From Ruminococcaceae bacterium UBA7067 (GTDB lineage: Bacteria; Bacillota; Clostridia; Oscillospirales; Acutalibacteraceae), in NCBI GenBank assembly GCA_002493755.1, contig DKZT01000028.1:457-21294 (forward strand): a stretch of DNA of 20,838 nt, written 5' to 3'. The notes under the pieces were generated by a model. The model worked only from the letters and a program-made list of their open reading frames with translations. It did not search any database and was not told the origin of the DNA. The translations under genes were made by a program, and so were the position numbers. Of the stretch, positions 14,089 to 20,838 are shown piece after piece; position 1 is the first letter of the stretch, and the number at the start of each line of letters is the position of its first letter.

Positions 14089-14592
14089 ATGGCAGATGTA
14101 AAAAAAGTAGCCGTTATTATGGGCAGCGACAGCGATTTTCCGGTTGTTTCCGCCGGGATTAAAACTTTAAAGGATTTCGGTGTTCCGCTTGAGGTTCATA
14201 TTATGTCGGCGCACAGAACACCCGAGCTTGCGGCTGATTTTGCGAAGAATGCAAAGAAGAACGGCTTTGGCGTGATTATTGCCGCAGCAGGTATGGCGGC
14301 TCATCTGGCAGGAGTTCTGGCGGCTCACACAACTCTGCCTGTTATAGGTATTCCTATTAAGTCAACCTTTGACGGCTTGGACGCACTGCTTGCAACAGTT
14401 CAGATGCCAAGCGGAATCCCTGTTGCAACTGTTGCAGTGGGCGGTGCGACAAACGCAGCTCTGCTTGCAATTCAGATGCTTGCCTTGTCGAACGAGGAGC
14501 TGGCACAGAAGCTTGACTCAAAAAAGGCAGATATGGTTGAGGGAGTTCTGAAGAAAGACGACGCAATACAGAGCAAGGTGGCTGAGCTGTGA
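14089..14592 (+). CDS. purE: N5-carboxyaminoimidazole ribonucleotide mutase PurE
   Basis: 167 residues, class I-like PurE: GSDSDFPVV (12-20, phosphate loop), SAHRTPE with catalytic His42, AAAGMAAHLAGVLAAHTTLP and VQMPSGIPVATVAVGG. Class I enzymes convert N5-CAIR to CAIR and normally need PurK, which is not in the window. Start ATG 14089 is chosen because GAAAGG (14074-14079) is well spaced; ATG 14080 touches it and TTG 14062 lies in the terminator tail. First gene of the operon; the stop overlaps the purF start (GTGA). Confidence 0.95.
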   Translation: MADVKKVAVIMGSDSDFPVVSAGIKTLKDFGVPLEVHIMSAHRTPELAADFAKNAKKNGFGVIIAAAGMAAHLAGVLAAHTTLPVIGIPIKSTFDGLDALLATVQMPSGIPVATVAVGGATNAALLAIQMLALSNEELAQKLDSKKADMVEGVLKKDDAIQSKVAEL

Positions 14593-16049
14593 TTAAGGAG
14601 AAAAATTTTTGTTTTTCCGACTCTCCGCAGGACGAATGCGGCGTGTTTGGAATTTACGCTAATGACAGCGATACCGACTGTGTGCTTGAAACGTACAAGG
14701 CACTTCTTGCTTTGCAGCACAGGGGACAGGAGAGCGCAGGTATCGTTGTAAACAGCGGCGGCGAAATGAAATGCGTAAAGCACGTAGGTACGGTGTCGGA
14801 GGGCTTTTCGGCAGAGGAGCTTGACGAGCTGCCAAAGGGTGAAATCGCAGTAGGGCATGTCTGTTACAGTCCCGAGCAGACTATAACGCCTGAGTCAACA
14901 CAGCCTTTGCTTATGCGATATGTAAAAGGCTCTCTCGCCTTGGCGCACAACGGCGCGCTTACGAATGTTGCACAGCTTCGCAAAATGCTGGAGCTTGGCG
15001 GCGCAATTTTTCAGGCAGGCTCAAATGCGGAGCTTATCGCATATGTTATCGCAAGCCTGCGCTTAAACTACGGCACAATAGAGGAAACCGTTGTGAATGC
15101 TATGAAGGAGCTTGAGGGCGCATATTCGCTTGTGCTGACCTCGCCGAGTATGCTTATCGGCGTGCGTGACCCCAACGGCTTCAGACCGCTTTGTATCGGC
15201 AAAAAGGGCGGCAGCTATATGATTGCCTCAGAGTCCTGCGTTTTCGACAGCCTCGGCGCTGAATTTATCCGTGATGTTGAGCCGGGAGAGGTCGTTGTCA
15301 TAGACAAAAACGGTCTGCGCAGCTTCAGGGACAACTGCACGGGCAGAAGCTCGCTTTGCCTGTTTGAATATGTTTATATTGCAAGACCGGACAGCGTTAT
15401 AGACGGCGTGTCTGTCTATATGGCAAGGCAGGAGGCAGGAAAAATCCTTGCCAGAGAGCATCCCGTTGAGGCTGATATGGTCTGCGGCGTGCCTGACAGC
15501 GGCTTGTCGGCGGCGCTTGGCTATTCAATAGAATCGGGCATACCCTACGGAATTGCACTTATCAAAAATAAATATATAGGAAGAACCTTTGCAAAGCGCA
15601 AGGTGTCCGAGAGAGAAAATGTCCTGAAAATGCGCCTTAATGTGCTTAAAGCGGCTGTTGAGGGCAAGAGGATAATTATTACTGACGATTCAATCGTTCA
15701 CGGTACAACCTGCGCTTATATCGTTAAGCTGTTAAAGGACGCCGGAGCAAAGGAAGTTCACCTGCGGATTTCATCACCGCCGTTTTTGAATCCCTGCTAC
15801 TACGGCATTGCGATAAGCGACAAGAAGTATCTTGTTTCAAACAATATTTCGCAGGACGAGCTTTGTAAAAAAATCGGCGCTGATTCGCTCGGCTATTTAA
15901 GCCTTGAGGGTGTGCACAGCATTGCAAAGGGAGCTAAGGTCGGCTTGTGTGACGCCTGCTTCTCGGGCAATTATCCGGCGGCAGTTCCCAGCGAGATTTA
16001 TGAGGATAAATTCTTAAAGAAGATTGTCATCAATAAACAAGAAGCTTGA
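14589..16049 (+). CDS. purF: Amidophosphoribosyltransferase PurF, divergent
   Basis: 486 residues. It makes phosphoribosylamine from PRPP and glutamine, the first committed purine step. The Ntn glutaminase domain (C17 in DECGVFGIY after a 16-residue propeptide, LQHRGQESAG 42-51, AHNG 119-122) is followed by a phosphoribosyltransferase domain with PRPP loop TDDSIVHGTT (365-374). Cys257, C403, C454 and C457 fit the 4Fe-4S ligands of the B. subtilis type. Unusual: GHVRY is GHVCY (C92) and SD-E is SNAE (N146), the positions of the E. coli glutamine contacts R73 and D127; the PRPP loop has His where Arg is usual. The GTG start overlaps the purE stop, with AAGGTGG upstream. The assignment is secure; full glutaminase activity is less so. 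Confidence 0.93.
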   Translation: MIKEKNFCFSDSPQDECGVFGIYANDSDTDCVLETYKALLALQHRGQESAGIVVNSGGEMKCVKHVGTVSEGFSAEELDELPKGEIAVGHVCYSPEQTITPESTQPLLMRYVKGSLALAHNGALTNVAQLRKMLELGGAIFQAGSNAELIAYVIASLRLNYGTIEETVVNAMKELEGAYSLVLTSPSMLIGVRDPNGFRPLCIGKKGGSYMIASESCVFDSLGAEFIRDVEPGEVVVIDKNGLRSFRDNCTGRSSLCLFEYVYIARPDSVIDGVSVYMARQEAGKILAREHPVEADMVCGVPDSGLSAALGYSIESGIPYGIALIKNKYIGRTFAKRKVSERENVLKMRLNVLKAAVEGKRIIITDDSIVHGTTCAYIVKLLKDAGAKEVHLRISSPPFLNPCYYGIAISDKKYLVSNNISQDELCKKIGADSLGYLSLEGVHSIAKGAKVGLCDACFSGNYPAAVPSEIYEDKFLKKIVINKQEA

Positions 16050-16061
16050 AGCCTTTGCTTT

Positions 16062-16400
16062 AAGAGTGAAGAGTGGAGAGTGGAGAGTGGAGATGAATTT
16101 CGCAACAAGTTTGTGAGTTCGTAGGGAACGGTCTTGACCGTTCCGAGTCGCTCTTATAAATGTTGAAACGAGTGTTGCCTCCCTTTCAAGGGAGGGGGAC
16201 CGCTTGCGGTGGAAGGATGCGTTCGAACCGATGGATGCTTGTAATAGTTTCAGCAGAGCGAACATACACCCCTCAGTCGCCTTCGGCGACAGCTCCCCTC
16301 AATGGGAGCCAAGACCTGATTTAAGGATTCATCAATTCGAGCCGGAACAGGCAAGCCGCTTCCCTACGTTCACGATTATTATCAGCAGAACGAAAAATAC
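16062..16400. repeat. Mosaic intergenic repeat, copy C (compound), inside the purine operon
   Basis: Fills most of the 391-base purF-purM gap. It starts with GA-rich words (GAGTGAAGAGTGGAGAG, 16064-16093), then the palindrome shared with copy B (16119-16145). Two double-hairpin units in opposite orientation follow: CCTCCCTT/AAGGGAGG (16178-16195) with ACCGC/GCGGT (16199-16210), and GTCGCC/GGCGAC (16276-16290) with GCTCCC/GGGAGC (16292-16309). A 15-mer shared with copy B lies at 16249-16263. No gene or intrinsic terminator with U-run is seen. Confidence 0.75.
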
Positions 16401-16440
16401 ATATATAAACTAAACAAATAAACATAAAAGGAGATTAACT

Positions 16441-17475
16441 ATGAAGAGTTTCAGCGAAAGCTACAAGGCGGCGGGCGTTGACGTTACCGCTGGTTACAGA
16501 GCAGTGGAGCTTATGAAGGAGCACGTTGCAAGGACTAAAACAGACGGAGTAGTTTCCGGAATAGGCGGCTTCGGCGGTTTGTTTGCGCCTAACCTTACGG
16601 GTATGAAGGAGCCTGTTCTTGTATCCGGTACAGATGGTGTTGGCACAAAGCTTAAGCTTGCATTTTTGCTCAACAAGCACAACACAATCGGTATCGACTG
16701 CGTTGCAATGTGCGTAAATGATGTTGTTTGCTGCGGCGCAGCTCCGCTTTTCTTCCTTGATTATCTTGCAGTCGGCAAGAACTACCCCGAAAAGGTGGCT
16801 GAGATTGTATCGGGTGTTGCCGAGGGTTGTGTGCAGTCGGGCAGTGCGCTCATCGGCGGCGAAACAGCCGAGATGCCGGGCTTCTATCCGGAGAACGAGT
16901 ATGACCTCGCAGGCTTTTCCGTTGGTATTGTTGACAAGGAAAAGATTGTTGACGGCAGCAAGCTTGCACCCGGCGATGTGCTTATAGGTCTTTCATCAAG
17001 CGGCGTTCATTCAAACGGCTTCTCGCTTGTAAGAAAGGTTTTCGGCATCAACTCAAAAACAATATGGGATACCTACGACGAGCTTGATAAGCCGCTCGGC
17101 GAAACACTTATCACACCGACAAAAATTTATGTCAAGCCTGTTCTGGAGCTTATGAGCAAGGTTGAGGTAAAGGCTGTTTCGCATATCACAGGCGGCGGCT
17201 TCTACGAGAATATTCCGAGAATGTTAAAGCCCGGAATGTGCGCTAAGATTGAAAAATGGTCTGTTCCCGTGCTTCCGATTTTTGACGTTATTCAGCGTGT
17301 GGGCAATATCTCTGAGAGAGATATGTTCAACACCTTTAATATGGGCGTTGGTATGATTATCGCTGTTGCTAAGGAGAACGCAGACAAGGCTGTTGAAATT
17401 CTCACAAATGCAGGCGAAAAGGCTACAATCCTCGGCGAGGTTACAACGGGTGACGAGGGAGTTATCATTTTATAA
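16441..17475 (+). CDS. purM: Phosphoribosylformylglycinamidine cyclo-ligase PurM (AIR synthetase)
   Basis: 344 residues, the usual length. It closes FGAM to AIR using ATP. GVDVTAGYRAVELMK, GIGGFGGLFAP, VSGTDGVGTKLKLA, IGIDCVAMCVND, GGETAEMPGFYPENEYDLAGF and SSSGVHSNGFSLVRK are all family signatures, and HITGGGFYENIPRML follows in the C-terminal domain. AAAGGAG at 16427-16433 gives the ATG 16441 start. It is followed by purN after 12 bases. Confidence 0.97.
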   Translation: MKSFSESYKAAGVDVTAGYRAVELMKEHVARTKTDGVVSGIGGFGGLFAPNLTGMKEPVLVSGTDGVGTKLKLAFLLNKHNTIGIDCVAMCVNDVVCCGAAPLFFLDYLAVGKNYPEKVAEIVSGVAEGCVQSGSALIGGETAEMPGFYPENEYDLAGFSVGIVDKEKIVDGSKLAPGDVLIGLSSSGVHSNGFSLVRKVFGINSKTIWDTYDELDKPLGETLITPTKIYVKPVLELMSKVEVKAVSHITGGGFYENIPRMLKPGMCAKIEKWSVPVLPIFDVIQRVGNISERDMFNTFNMGVGMIIAVAKENADKAVEILTNAGEKATILGEVTTGDEGVIIL

Positions 17476-17487
17476 GGAGGTGCTCTC

Positions 17488-18111
17488 TTGAAGAATATAG
17501 TCGTGTTGGTGTCGGGCGGCGGCACAAATCTGCAGGCGTTGATTGACGCCGAAAAAAGCGGCGAAATTGTAAACGGCAAAATAACCTGCGTTGTTTCGAG
17601 CAACGACAAGGCATATGCGCTTGAGCGTGCAAGGCGCAACGGCATCGGCACAAGAGTTATAAAAAGAAAAGATTTTCAGTGTCAGAGAGACTATGACAAC
17701 GCTTTGGTAACGCTTCTGCAAGAGGAAAAGGCTGACCTTATCGTGCTTGCAGGCTTTATGACAATACTCGGCGACGGAGTTATTAAGGCTTTTGAAAACA
17801 GAATAATCAATATTCATCCGTCGCTCATTCCGTCATTTTGCGGCGAGGGCTTTTACGGACTGCGTGTTCACGAAAAGGCACTTGAGCGCGGCATAAAGCT
17901 TACAGGCGCAACGGCACATTTTGTAAACGAAATATGTGACGGCGGACCGATTATAATGCAAAAGGCAGTTGCTGTTGAAAACGGCGACACACCCGAAATC
18001 CTCCAAATAAGGGTTATGGAGCAGGCGGAGTGGAAAATCCTGCCGCAGTCGGTTTCGCTGTTTTGTCAGGATAAACTGAGAGTTGAAAACGGAAAAGTTA
18101 TAATATTGTAA
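17488..18111 (+). CDS. purN: Phosphoribosylglycinamide formyltransferase PurN
   Basis: 207 residues. It transfers the formyl group of 10-formyl-THF to GAR. VSGGGTNLQALIDA (8-21) binds the nucleotide. NIHPSLIP contains catalytic Asn and His, and ICDGGPII contains the conserved Asp. The start is TTG 17488, with AAGGAGG (17474-17480) seven bases upstream. Confidence 0.95.
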   Translation: MKNIVVLVSGGGTNLQALIDAEKSGEIVNGKITCVVSSNDKAYALERARRNGIGTRVIKRKDFQCQRDYDNALVTLLQEEKADLIVLAGFMTILGDGVIKAFENRIINIHPSLIPSFCGEGFYGLRVHEKALERGIKLTGATAHFVNEICDGGPIIMQKAVAVENGDTPEILQIRVMEQAEWKILPQSVSLFCQDKLRVENGKVIIL

Positions 18112-18112
18112 G

Positions 18113-18212
18113 AGAGTTTAGAGTTTTGAGTATAGATAATTCAGAATTAAAGAGCCGCAAAGCGGCGACAACCTTCACTTCACTCTCAACTCTTCACTCT
18201 CAACTCTAAAAA
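18113..18212. repeat. Mosaic intergenic repeat, copy D, inside the purine operon
   Basis: GA/T-rich left arm (AGAGTTTAGAGTTTTGAG, 18114-18131) and CT-rich right arm (about 18174-18208) flank AAAGAGCCGC-AAA-GCGGCGACAAC (18149-18172). This is the centre of copy A in reverse, with a slightly different loop. It separates purN from the IMP cyclohydrolase gene. Confidence 0.75.
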
Positions 18213-18240
18213 AACACAAATTGAAGGGAGTTTGGAAATA

Positions 18241-18957
18241 ATGGAAATGATTAATATTGAAAAAGAGCTTGCGCAAAACGCATATCCCGGCAGAGGCATT
18301 CTTGTCGGAAAAAGCGGTGACGGCAAAAACGCGGTTATAGCTTACTTTATTATGGGCAGAAGCGAGAACAGCCGCAACCGTGTGTTTGTAGAGGACGGTG
18401 ACGGCATTCGCACTCAGGCATTTGACGAGAGCAAGCTTTCAGACCCGTCGCTTATTATTTATGCGCCTGTTCGTGTGCTTGGCAACAAGACGATTGTAAC
18501 AAACGGCGACCAGACCGATACAATCTATGAGCTTATGAACAATCAGCTCACCTTTGAGCAGGCACTGCGCACAAGAGAGTTTGAGCCTGACGCTCCTAAC
18601 TACACCCCGAGAATCAGCAGTGTTGTAAAAACGGGCGAGGGCGATTTTAACTACGCAATTTCTATACTTAAGAGCGCAAACGGCAACCCCGAATCCTGCC
18701 AGAGATACACATTCTCATACACAAACCCGATTAACGGCGAAGGCAGATTTATCCACACCTATAAGTGTGACGGCAATCCTCTGCCGAGCTTTGAGGGCGA
18801 GCCTAAGCTTGTTGAGCTTGGAAATGACAGCATTGACGAGTTTGCCGACAAGCTGTGGAACTCTCTTAACGAGGATAATAAGGTTTCGCTGTTTGTAAGA
18901 TATATAGACCTTGAAACGCTTGAAATGACAAGCAGAATAATCAATAAAAACAAGTAA
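18241..18957 (+). CDS. purO: IMP cyclohydrolase, PurO family
   Basis: 238 residues. It closes FAICAR to IMP, the last purine step, in organisms whose PurH lacks that domain. NAYPGRGILVGKS, AYFIMGRSENSRNRVF, DPSLIIYAPVRVLGNKTIV and TNGDQTDTIY are hallmarks of the PurO/IMP_cyclohyd family, first defined in archaea and unrelated in fold to the PurH N-terminus. AAGGGAG (18224-18230) is 10 bases before ATG 18241; TTG 18232 is too close to it, and ATG 18247 is another option. It lies immediately before the transformylase gene, so the two enzymes of the last steps are co-expressed. The family is clear; the gene symbol is by analogy with archaea. Confidence 0.9.
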   Translation: MEMINIEKELAQNAYPGRGILVGKSGDGKNAVIAYFIMGRSENSRNRVFVEDGDGIRTQAFDESKLSDPSLIIYAPVRVLGNKTIVTNGDQTDTIYELMNNQLTFEQALRTREFEPDAPNYTPRISSVVKTGEGDFNYAISILKSANGNPESCQRYTFSYTNPINGEGRFIHTYKCDGNPLPSFEGEPKLVELGNDSIDEFADKLWNSLNEDNKVSLFVRYIDLETLEMTSRIINKNK

Positions 18958-18970
18958 TGGGGGAACGAAA

Positions 18971-20146
18971 ATGAAAGAGCTTGAACTGAAATACGGCTGC
19001 AACCCTAATCAGAAGCCGTCAAAAATCTTTATGAAAAACGACGCCGAGCTGCCGATTAAGGTTTTAAACGGCAAGCCGGGATATATCAACTTCCTTGACG
19101 CATTTAACAGCTGGCAGCTTGTAAAGGAGCTTAAGGCTGCAACGGGACTTCCGGCGGCGGCTTCCTTTAAGCACGTAAGTCCGGCAGGCGCGGCTGTTGC
19201 AACCGAGCTTTCGGACACACTGAAGAAGATTTACTTTGTTGACGATTTAAAGCTTTCTCCGCTTGCAAGCGCATACGCAAAGGCAAGAGGCGCAGATAGA
19301 ATGAGCTCCTACGGCGACTGGGTAGCACTCTCGGATATTTGCGACGTTGAAACAGCAACGCTTCTCAAGAGAGAGGTTTCTGACGGCATTATAGCTCCGG
19401 GCTATACAGACGAGGCTCTTGAAATTTTAAAGAGCAAGAAAAAGGGCAACTACCCTGTTGTTCAGATTGACCCCGATTATGTTCCTGCCGAGAAGGAGTA
19501 CAAGGACGTTTTCGGCATCACCTTTGAGCAGGGCAGAAACGAGCTTAAGATTGACGATGAAATGCTTTCAAATATGGTAACGGAGAACAAGACCTTTACC
19601 GAGGAAGCAAAGCGTGACCTCAAGATTGCGCTTATCACTCTTAAATATACTCAGTCAAACTCCGTTTGCTATGCAAAGGACGGACAGGCTATCGGTGTCG
19701 GCGCAGGTCAGCAGTCGAGAATCCACTGCACACGTCTTGCAGGAAACAAGGCTGACATCTGGTTCCTGCGCCAGCATCCGAAGGTATTGGGACTTCAGTT
19801 TGTCGATAATATCCGCAGACCCGACCGTGACAACACGATAGACGTTTATATTTCCGATGACCACGAGGACGTTCTCGCAGACGGCGTATGGCAGCAGTTC
19901 TTCAAGGTTAAGCCTGAGGTGCTGACAAGAGAGGAAAAGAAAGAGTGGCTCAAGGGCTTCAAGGGCGTTTCAGTCGGCAGTGACGCATTCTTCCCATTCG
20001 GCGACAACATCGAAAGAGCTAAGCGCAGCGGCGTTGAGTTTATCGCACAGCCGGGCGGCTCTATCAGAGATGACAACGTAATCGACACCTGCAACAAGTA
20101 CGGAATGGCTATGTGCTTTACCGGCATCAGACTGTTCCACCATTAA
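18971..20146 (+). CDS. purH: AICAR transformylase (PurH C-terminal domain only)
   Basis: 391 residues, compared with about 510 for bifunctional PurH. It begins directly with the transformylase domain (LKYGCNPNQKPSKIF) and has no N-terminal IMP cyclohydrolase region. ASFKHVSPAGAA carries the catalytic His. LKYTQSNSVCYAKDGQAIGV with GAGQQSRIHCTRLAG forms the formyl-folate/AICAR site with its Lys, and FFPFGDNIERA and IAQPGGSIRDD complete the domain. ATG 18971 has GGGGGAA upstream. The start is real and not a truncation: a ribosome site is present and the missing activity is encoded just before. Confidence 0.95.
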   Translation: MKELELKYGCNPNQKPSKIFMKNDAELPIKVLNGKPGYINFLDAFNSWQLVKELKAATGLPAAASFKHVSPAGAAVATELSDTLKKIYFVDDLKLSPLASAYAKARGADRMSSYGDWVALSDICDVETATLLKREVSDGIIAPGYTDEALEILKSKKKGNYPVVQIDPDYVPAEKEYKDVFGITFEQGRNELKIDDEMLSNMVTENKTFTEEAKRDLKIALITLKYTQSNSVCYAKDGQAIGVGAGQQSRIHCTRLAGNKADIWFLRQHPKVLGLQFVDNIRRPDRDNTIDVYISDDHEDVLADGVWQQFFKVKPEVLTREEKKEWLKGFKGVSVGSDAFFPFGDNIERAKRSGVEFIAQPGGSIRDDNVIDTCNKYGMAMCFTGIRLFHH

Positions 20147-20160
20147 TAGGAGGGCGACCG

Positions 20161-20838
20161 ATGAATGTTTTAATGATTGGCTCAGGCGGCAGAGAGCACG
20201 CTCTTATTAAAGCGATACTCAAAAGTCCAAGGCTTGAAAAGCTTTACTGCGCTCCGGGCAACGGCGGGATTTCAAGGGACGCTCAGTGCGTTGATATTCC
20301 TGTTATGGATAAGGAGAAGATGGTAGCCTTTGCAAAGGAAAACAGTATAGACCTAGCCTTTGTAGCTCCCGATGACCCGCTTGCCGCAGGTATGGTTGAC
20401 GCATTTGAGGAAGCGGGAATCCGCGCTTTTGGCCCGAACGCCAAGGCGGCTGTTATCGAGGCGAGCAAGGTTTTCTCAAAGAATCTTATGAAAAAATACG
20501 GCATCCCGACTGCCGAATACGAGGTGTTCGACAATTCGGCGGATGCGATAGCATATGTTAAGGACAATAATATCGCGCCTGTTGTTGTAAAGGCGGACGG
20601 TCTTGCACTCGGCAAGGGTGTTATAATCGCTCAGACGGTAGAGGACGCTGAAAAGGCTATCCTCTCTATTATGGAGGACAAGAAGTTCGGCGAGTCGGGT
20701 AACAAGGTTGTTATTGAGGAATTTCTGACAGGTCCCGAGGTATCGGTGCTGTCGTTTACAGACGGCAAAACGGTCAAGCCGATGGTTTCATCAAAGGACC
20801 ACAAGAGAGCGCTTGACGGCGACAAGGGTCTGAACACA
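20161..20838 (+). CDS. purD: Phosphoribosylamine-glycine ligase PurD (3' partial)
   Basis: 226 codons before the window ends. It joins glycine to phosphoribosylamine. MIGSGGREHAL (5-15), YCAPGNGG, FGPNAKAAVIEASK, VVKADGLALGKGVIIA (ATP-grasp loop), VIEEFLTGPEVSVLSFTDG and SSKDHKRALDGDKG are family motifs. Where many PurD proteins have VGPE.PL, this one has VAPDDPL. AGGAGGG (20147-20153) is seven bases before ATG 20161, just after the purH stop. Confidence 0.96.
   Translation, partial: MNVLMIGSGGREHALIKAILKSPRLEKLYCAPGNGGISRDAQCVDIPVMDKEKMVAFAKENSIDLAFVAPDDPLAAGMVDAFEEAGIRAFGPNAKAAVIEASKVFSKNLMKKYGIPTAEYEVFDNSADAIAYVKDNNIAPVVVKADGLALGKGVIIAQTVEDAEKAILSIMEDKKFGESGNKVVIEEFLTGPEVSVLSFTDGKTVKPMVSSKDHKRALDGDKGLNT

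Noticed and set aside
16204..16413. 69-codon ORF within repeat C
   Set aside because: It consists entirely of repeat hairpins, with no ribosome site and no protein-like sequence.
12120..18212. CRISPR array from the dispersed repeats
   Set aside because: The repeats are far apart, variable and palindromic, with no regular spacers and no cas genes.
18971..20146. purH as a 5'-truncated pseudogene
   Set aside because: It has its own ribosome site and a clean start at the domain boundary, and the missing activity is encoded by the adjacent purO.
1..20838. tRNA or rRNA genes
   Set aside because: No cloverleaf with a GGTTCRA-type T-loop and no rRNA signature was seen on reading both strands.

Overview
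The window looks like a chromosome segment of a gut-type clostridium, probably Oscillospirales/Ruminococcaceae. This is inferred from the gene families (DUF4364, PcrA with a long motif I-Ia insert, a PurO-type cyclohydrolase beside a short PurH), the Gram-positive Shine-Dalgarno sites, the TTGNNN-17-TANNNT promoters and the GA-rich intergenic repeats. No species marker was identified.

Region 1 (1-4100, AT-rich, accessory) is the 3' end of a polymorphic-toxin Rhs locus. The C-terminus of one Rhs protein, with a toxin-37-like tip, is followed by an overlapping presumptive immunity gene. Next comes a displaced second Rhs C-terminal cassette that repeats about 190 bp of Rhs core and carries a different, hydrophobic tip. 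A polytopic membrane protein overlaps it and is the presumptive immunity partner. A further membrane-anchored protein follows, and a bidirectional hairpin ends the region.

Region 2 (4105-8261, minus strand) holds a PcrA/UvrD helicase and, upstream of it, a glycosyltransferase 2-lipoprotein pair with its own promoter and terminator.

Region 3 (8262-12100) has a small DUF6514-like gene that appears frameshifted. It also has a long AT-rich regulatory region with two matches to the WalR (YycF) box, then a secreted NlpC/P60 peptidoglycan hydrolase with three peptidoglycan-binding domains, and a minus-strand DUF4364 gene.

Region 4 (12438-13842) is an NfeD-SPFH/stomatin membrane pair.

Region 5 (13888-20838) is a purine biosynthesis operon: a leader with its own promoter, a 29-codon ORF and a terminator, then purE, purF, purM, purN, a PurO-type IMP cyclohydrolase, a purH encoding only the AICAR transformylase domain, and purD, which runs off the window. 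Together they cover several steps from PRPP to IMP; purL/Q/S, purK, purC and purB are not in the window. The last two steps are split between PurH and PurO rather than fused in one protein. PurF has unusual substitutions at glutamine-site positions.

Four copies of a mosaic repeat with GA-rich arms (about 11396-11511, 12120-12258, 16062-16400, 18113-18212) sit between genes. Two of them lie inside the purine operon, and one supplies the stop codon of the DUF4364 gene.
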